DNA of 64,000 nucleotides, taken from the NCBI GenBank assembly GCA_947496605.1, contig CANMDF010000002.1:806001-870000 (forward strand), in the 5' to 3' direction. Shown piece by piece: positions 59,097-64,000 of the stretch. Made by a program: the position numbers and the translations under genes. The notes beneath the pieces were generated by a model. That model had not been told where the DNA came from. It ran no database searches and saw only the letters and a list, made by a program, of their open reading frames with translations. How positions within the stretch are numbered: the first letter of the stretch is position 1; every line of letters begins with the position of its first letter. The DNA is from an uncultured Paracoccaceae bacterium (GTDB lineage: Bacteria; Pseudomonadota; Alphaproteobacteria; Rhodobacterales; Rhodobacteraceae).

Positions 59097-60371
59097 CTAT
59101 GTAGGAAAGCTTTCGTCGCCAAGCGGGACGTTCTCCCGCTCCGCCATTAACCTAACGTAACTCCTGAACATGGGGTCGACAAAGCTGTACCATCCAGACT
59201 TTCCCTTATGTAGGTAGTTCCTTTTGTGAAGGCTATTGAGCGCATTTCTCAAATCAATGGCGTTTTTCTTAGAAGTATCAAACCCGCTTCGATGAGGCCG
59301 ATTGTCCATGATTTTCTCATAGTCCGATACAATGTCCTTAAACTGTCGGTCTAGGTGCTGATTGTTGGCTGTGGCCCAAAGCAACTCAACGTATCTATCA
59401 GTTCCTTGCCTGATTGCTTTCTCATACGCAGACTTTAGGCGGGTAGCTGCCTGCTCAGCTGATCGGTGAATTCCTAACTTGTAAAGTTCATCGGAGATAT
59501 CGCTCTTCATGAAGTTTTCTTCGAATGCTGCGAGCAAGATGTTCTTTAGGATTAGGTGAGTAAAGCCAGCATAGCCAGACGAAATCTGGGCAATTCTTAT
59601 TTGTTGGCCTCTGTGGAAGGACACATCAAACTCTGCTTCGATGTCTGCAATTATTTCAATTACGGCCTCAAAAGACAATGGAGCTAGTTCTACCCCATAT
59701 ACATATCTTTCAACTGACTCATGTGCACCCAGCAGTCCATCTAAGTCTTTTGCAACGCCACAAAAGATGAACTGAACTCTGATATCGTCTACCGTCATTT
59801 GCTTAAGCAGGCTCGACAGCAACTCGAGAGTTTCTTGGTTTTCGAGCAAGTCAAACTCGTCTATTACGACTACCGGAAACTCGTTCGGAAAATTGCTATA
59901 TGAGAAAATCGTATTCAGCAGTGCGCTGGCCGCATTCACGTTTTCAATCATAACTTCATTCATCATGGCGGGCATGCCACCTTCAAAATTAAACCCAAAA
60001 CCTTCGAAGCTGGCCTTCAATTGTTTTTGGGATAGTGGCAACTTGTTCGCGTGAATTACCTTCACGAAAATGTCGTTCATCAGTTGGGAAAAAGATGTCG
60101 ATTTTCCGCACGAAATTGCTGCTGAGATTTTTACCAGTTCCTTGTGAACCTCGCAGGCGGTATGTCCTAAAGACGTTTTTCCAACACCACGAGGTCCCCA
60201 GATAAACGCTTGCGCACCACGCGTTTCAAAACAGTCCTGCATTTGCCTGAGGGGTTCGATCCGGCCCTTAAGTTGTGCAGGTAGCGATACGTTGCCACTT
60301 GGATGCAGGAAATGATCTAGTCGGTTCCGAAATTCACTACGATCAAGTGCATAGAAATTATTCTCTTTCAT
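59097..60371 (-). CDS. Orc1/Cdc6-like AAA+ P-loop ATPase with C-terminal winged-helix-like region; function unknown
   Basis: Walker A FIWGPRGVGKTSLGHTA; Walker B FPVVVIDEFDLLENQE; C-terminal NALNSLHKRNYLHKGKSGWYSFVDPMFRSYVRLM; ATG at 60371 chosen over a TTG at 60386. Confidence 0.82.
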   Translation of the reverse strand: MKENNFYALDRSEFRNRLDHFLHPSGNVSLPAQLKGRIEPLRQMQDCFETRGAQAFIWGPRGVGKTSLGHTACEVHKELVKISAAISCGKSTSFSQLMNDIFVKVIHANKLPLSQKQLKASFEGFGFNFEGGMPAMMNEVMIENVNAASALLNTIFSYSNFPNEFPVVVIDEFDLLENQETLELLSSLLKQMTVDDIRVQFIFCGVAKDLDGLLGAHESVERYVYGVELAPLSFEAVIEIIADIEAEFDVSFHRGQQIRIAQISSGYAGFTHLILKNILLAAFEENFMKSDISDELYKLGIHRSAEQAATRLKSAYEKAIRQGTDRYVELLWATANNQHLDRQFKDIVSDYEKIMDNRPHRSGFDTSKKNAIDLRNALNSLHKRNYLHKGKSGWYSFVDPMFRSYVRLMAERENVPLGDESFPT

Positions 60372-60382
60372 CTGAAATACCC

Positions 60383-62341
60383 TCAAACATCCAACTCCTC
60401 CACAAACCGCGCGTTTTCTTGAATATACTGGAACCGCAGTTCGGGCTTTTTCCCCATCAGACGTTCTACCAAATCCGCCGTATCCCCCGGCTCATCATCT
60501 TGCACGGTGACGCGGATCAGTTTGCGTGTTGCCGGGTCCATTGTTGTTTCTTTCAGGTCCTTGGCGTCCATTTCGCCCAAGCCTTTGAACCGTTGCAGGT
60601 CGATTTTACCTTTGCCGCCCAAGCCCTTGGCCATCACCGCGTCTTTTTCCGCGTCGTCGGCCACATAGACCCGTTTGGCCCCTTGCGTCAGACGGTAGAG
60701 CGGTGGGCAGGCCAGATAGAGGTGCCCTTGGTCGATCAGCGGCCGCATTTGCGTGAAGAAGAAAGTCATCAACAAAGACGCGATATGTGCGCCGTCGACG
60801 TCGGCGTCGGTCATGATGATGATCTTGTCGTAGCGCAGGTCATCGACGTTGAATTTGGTGCCCATGCCAACGCCAAGTGCTTCGCAGAGGTCGTTGATTT
60901 CCGCGTTGGTGTTCAGCTTGGAAGACGCAGCGCCGAGCACGTTGAGGATTTTACCTTTGAGCGGCAGAAGCGCTTGGGTTTTCCGGTCGCGCGCGCCTTT
61001 GCCGGAGCCACCCGCAGAGTCGCCCTCGACGATGAATAGCTCGGTCCCGACCCGGTCTTTGGATGTGCAATCGGTCAGCTTGCCGGGCAGGCGCAGTTTT
61101 TTGGTCGCAGACTTGCGTGCGGTTTCTTTTTCCTGACGGCGGCGCAGCCGTTCTTCGGCCCGTAGCACAAGGAAATCAAGGATCGCGCCTGCAGATTTCG
61201 TGTCATTGGCCAGCCAGTTGTCAAAGTGGTCGCGTACAGCGCCTTCGGTCATTTTGGCAGCCGCTTCGGTCGATAGCCGGTCTTTGGTTTGCCCCACAAA
61301 GGCAGGATCACGGATAAAGCAGGACACCAGCGCACAGCCCCCCGACATCAAATCGTCGCGGGTGATTTGGCCTGCCTTTTTGTTGCCCGACAGTTCGCCA
61401 TACGCCTTGATGCCCTTCAGGATCGCCGCCCAAAAGCCGCTGACATGCGTGCCACCTTCGGGCGTGGGCACGGTGTTACAGTAGGATTGAATGAACCCAT
61501 CGCGCACAGGCGTCCAGTTGATCGCCCATTCGACCTTGCCGGGCTCGCCGAACTTTTCATTGAAATCAACCGTGCCCGCGAAGGGTTTGTCGGCGTAGGT
61601 TGTGGCCGTACCCAGCGTTTCTTTGAGGTAGTCGGACAGGCCGCCGGGGAAGTGGAATGTGGCCTCGGTCGGGGTCTCATTGTCGTCGATCTCAGACTTC
61701 CAGCGAATTTCGACGCCGGAAAAGAGATAAGCCTTGGATCGGATCGATTTGAACAGACGTGCCGGCTTGAACCGGTGGGTGCCAAAGATTTCGGCGTCCG
61801 CGTGGAAGGTAAACGTCGTGCCCCGCCGGTTCGGGGCGCTGCCCACCTTTTCGACCGGACCCAAAGGGATGCCGCGCGAAAAGCGTTGTTCGTAGATTTC
61901 CTTGTTGCGGGCGACTTGCACCACAAGGCTGTCGGACAGCGCGTTGACCACTGATGCGCCAACACCGTGCAGACCGCCGGAGGTTTGATAGGCTTTGCCG
62001 CTGAACTTGCCGCCTGCGTGCAGCGTGCAGAGGATGACCTCGAGTGCGGATTTATCAGGGAACTTTGGGTGTGGGTCGATGGGGATGCCGCGCCCGTTGT
62101 CTTTGATGGTCACCGAGTAGTCGGCGTGCAGTTCCACCTCGATCCGGTTGGCGTGCCCTGCGACGGCTTCGTCCATCGAGTTGTCCAGCACTTCGGCCAC
62201 AAGGTGGTGTAGTGCCCGTTCATCCGTGCCGCCGATATACATGCCGGGGCGTTTGCGCACGGGTTCCAGCCCCTCGAGCACTTCAATGCTGTCGGCGTTG
62301 TAGTCGTCGGGGGTGCCCCCGGAAAGAAGGTCATTGGCCAT
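60383..62341 (-). CDS. parE: DNA topoisomerase IV subunit B
   Basis: IEVLEGLEPVRKRPGMYIGGTDERALHHLVAEVLDNSMDEAVAGHA; EGDSAGGSGKGARDRKTQALLPLKGKILNV. Confidence 0.95.
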   Translation of the reverse strand: MANDLLSGGTPDDYNADSIEVLEGLEPVRKRPGMYIGGTDERALHHLVAEVLDNSMDEAVAGHANRIEVELHADYSVTIKDNGRGIPIDPHPKFPDKSALEVILCTLHAGGKFSGKAYQTSGGLHGVGASVVNALSDSLVVQVARNKEIYEQRFSRGIPLGPVEKVGSAPNRRGTTFTFHADAEIFGTHRFKPARLFKSIRSKAYLFSGVEIRWKSEIDDNETPTEATFHFPGGLSDYLKETLGTATTYADKPFAGTVDFNEKFGEPGKVEWAINWTPVRDGFIQSYCNTVPTPEGGTHVSGFWAAILKGIKAYGELSGNKKAGQITRDDLMSGGCALVSCFIRDPAFVGQTKDRLSTEAAAKMTEGAVRDHFDNWLANDTKSAGAILDFLVLRAEERLRRRQEKETARKSATKKLRLPGKLTDCTSKDRVGTELFIVEGDSAGGSGKGARDRKTQALLPLKGKILNVLGAASSKLNTNAEINDLCEALGVGMGTKFNVDDLRYDKIIIMTDADVDGAHIASLLMTFFFTQMRPLIDQGHLYLACPPLYRLTQGAKRVYVADDAEKDAVMAKGLGGKGKIDLQRFKGLGEMDAKDLKETTMDPATRKLIRVTVQDDEPGDTADLVERLMGKKPELRFQYIQENARFVEELDV

Positions 62342-62459
62342 GATACTGCTACTTCTTAGTGTTTTCATCATCATGGCAGGCCCTTGGACAAGGGGCAATC
62401 GCGAATGCTTGCGGTCTGTGTTGGGCAGGCTAGTTTAAGGCCAAACAAAGGGGATGATG

Positions 62460-63344
62460 ATGCGCGTATTTTTTACAGGCGGCAGCGGCAAAGCGGGCCG
62501 ACATGCGATTGGGTATTTGCAGGCACAAGGCCATACCGTCGTGAATGCCGACCGCATGCCATCAGGGTTGGATGTCTCTGAGTTGCTGATTGATCTGTGT
62601 GATGCCGGCCAGGTGATTGGTGCGATGTCGCAATATGCTGACTTTCATGAACTGGAGCCCGGAACAGGCGTTCCGAAATATGATGCGGTGGTTCATTTTG
62701 CGGCTGTACCGCGTGTCATGATCGGCACGGATGGTGAGTGTTTTCGCCAGAATACCCTCAGCACATACAATGTGATTGAGGCGGCAGTGAAACTGGGCAT
62801 TCCCAAAGTGATCTTTGCCAGTTCCGAGACGACCTATGCCGTATGCTTTGCTGATGGCGAACTAAAGCCTGACTATGTGCCCATTGATGAAGACCATCCA
62901 ACGCTGCCCCATGACAGCTATGCGATGTCGAAGGTATGCAATGAAGCAACGGGGCGATCGTTTCAGGCCCGTAGCGGCATCGATATCTACGCGTTACGCA
63001 TCAACAATGTCATTGAACCGCATGAATATGCCGAACAGTTCCCGGCCTTTATGGATGACCCCGCGCTGCGGCGGCGCAATATCTTTGCTTATATCGATGC
63101 GCGTGATCTGGGCCATATGGTTGACTGTTGCCTGCAAACTGATGGGTTAGGGTACGAGGTGTTTAACGTCTCAAACGATGACATGTCCGTGGGCATTACG
63201 TCAGATGAGGTGATTGCGCGGTTTTATGAGGGGGTCCCCGTAAAGCGTCAGATGCGCCCTGACGAAACATTCTATGCCAACGACAAAGCCAAGCGCATGG
63301 TGGGATTTGCGCCCAAGCATTCCTGGCGCGAGGTCTTGGGATGA
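62460..63344 (+). CDS. NAD-dependent epimerase/dehydratase (extended SDR)
   Basis: MRVFFTGGSGKAGRHAIGYLQAQGHTVV; VHFAAVPRV; SYAMSKVCNE. Confidence 0.9.
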   Translation: MRVFFTGGSGKAGRHAIGYLQAQGHTVVNADRMPSGLDVSELLIDLCDAGQVIGAMSQYADFHELEPGTGVPKYDAVVHFAAVPRVMIGTDGECFRQNTLSTYNVIEAAVKLGIPKVIFASSETTYAVCFADGELKPDYVPIDEDHPTLPHDSYAMSKVCNEATGRSFQARSGIDIYALRINNVIEPHEYAEQFPAFMDDPALRRRNIFAYIDARDLGHMVDCCLQTDGLGYEVFNVSNDDMSVGITSDEVIARFYEGVPVKRQMRPDETFYANDKAKRMVGFAPKHSWREVLG

Positions 63345-64000
63345 GTTTCCCCCGTTTTGATTTGGCAGCGTTTGAGGCCGCGCATCAAGATGGACGCCTC
63401 GATTTAGCACGCGAATTGGACAGCATATGCCGTGATACCGGATTTTTGGTGTTGGAAGGGCATGGCGTGCCACCGGAGGTGATCGAAGGTGTTTGGCAAG
63501 CGGCCAATACATTCTTTACGCAACCCCCAGAACAGAAGCAGACAGTTACGCCGCCCTATCAAGGTTATCCTTATGGCTATCTTGGCCCAGACGCCGAAGC
63601 GTTGGCGCGCTCAAAAGGTCAGGACACCCCACCTGACCTGAAAGAGAGCTTCAATGGCGGTCCATTGCGTGTCCCGAATGGTGCCCCAACCGCTGCGATG
63701 GATTTTTGTTATCAACCAACGCTTTGGCCGGATGTTCACGGGTTTCGCCCAGCGTGGGAGGCATATTACGCCGCGATGGAGGATCTTGCCGCCCGTGTGA
63801 TGCGTGCGTTTGCGTCCGCTTTGGCATTGCCGGAGGATCATTTTGATCCTTTCATTGCCAATCCCATTTCCGCGCTGCGTGCATTGCATTACCCCGCCAC
63901 GGTCGATGTGCCTTTGGACAAACAACAACGTGCTGGTGCCCATACGGATTATGGGTCGTTGACAATTCTGTTGCCACAGCCCGGCAGCCAAGGGCTGCAG
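63341..64000 (+). CDS. Isopenicillin N synthase-like 2-oxoglutarate/Fe(II) oxygenase, 3'-truncated by window edge
   Basis: ATGA overlap with previous gene; translation MSFPRFDLAAFEAAHQDGRLDLARELDSICRDTGFLVLEGHGVPPEVIEGVWQAANTFF...; open to the end. Confidence 0.88.
   Translation, partial: MSFPRFDLAAFEAAHQDGRLDLARELDSICRDTGFLVLEGHGVPPEVIEGVWQAANTFFTQPPEQKQTVTPPYQGYPYGYLGPDAEALARSKGQDTPPDLKESFNGGPLRVPNGAPTAAMDFCYQPTLWPDVHGFRPAWEAYYAAMEDLAARVMRAFASALALPEDHFDPFIANPISALRALHYPATVDVPLDKQQRAGAHTDYGSLTILLPQPGSQGLQ

Noticed and set aside
60275-61954. Plus-strand ORFs of 254 and 221 aa within parE
   Set aside because: Antisense shadows of parE; parE is strongly supported.
1-64000. CRISPR arrays, prophage, insertion sequences, rRNA or tRNA genes
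   Set aside because: No regularly spaced repeats, phage structural genes, transposase ORFs, rRNA motifs or convincing cloverleaf sequences seen by eye; tRNAscan/Infernal would be decisive.

Overview
The window reads as a chromosomal segment of an alphaproteobacterium of the Rhodobacterales/roseobacter type, inferred from gene content and organisation (gatA, rnpB, rpmG, choXWV/betIC/betA, pccR-pccB-pccA-mcm, ppx-ppk-hdaA, proS-lolCE-lolD, parE). About 60 protein genes are supported, plus RNase P RNA and several terminators or operator-like sites. Most of it is ordinary core genome. I see no CRISPR array, prophage, transposase, rRNA or confident tRNA. I found no obvious multi-gene undescribed system. 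The items most worth a second look are: (1) a small secreted-protein gene at 43178-43558 whose reading frame is cut by one in-frame TAA and then continues in the same frame; (2) a compositionally distinct Orc1/Cdc6-like AAA+ ATPase wedged directly behind parE (59097-60371), with an array of GTAC-rich repeats just downstream; (3) a propionyl-CoA locus with PccR/ScfR-type operators (TTTGCAAA motifs, a nested direct-in-inverted repeat upstream of pccR, and a TTTGC-T-GCAAA palindrome upstream of mcm), interspersed with small orphan ORFs and strong hairpins; (4) a candidate BetI operator and a TTAA-N7-TTAA CtrA-type box; (5) a dispersed GCCTCCGGCGGGAG-type intergenic element at gene ends. No searches were run. 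All family calls come from reading the translations.
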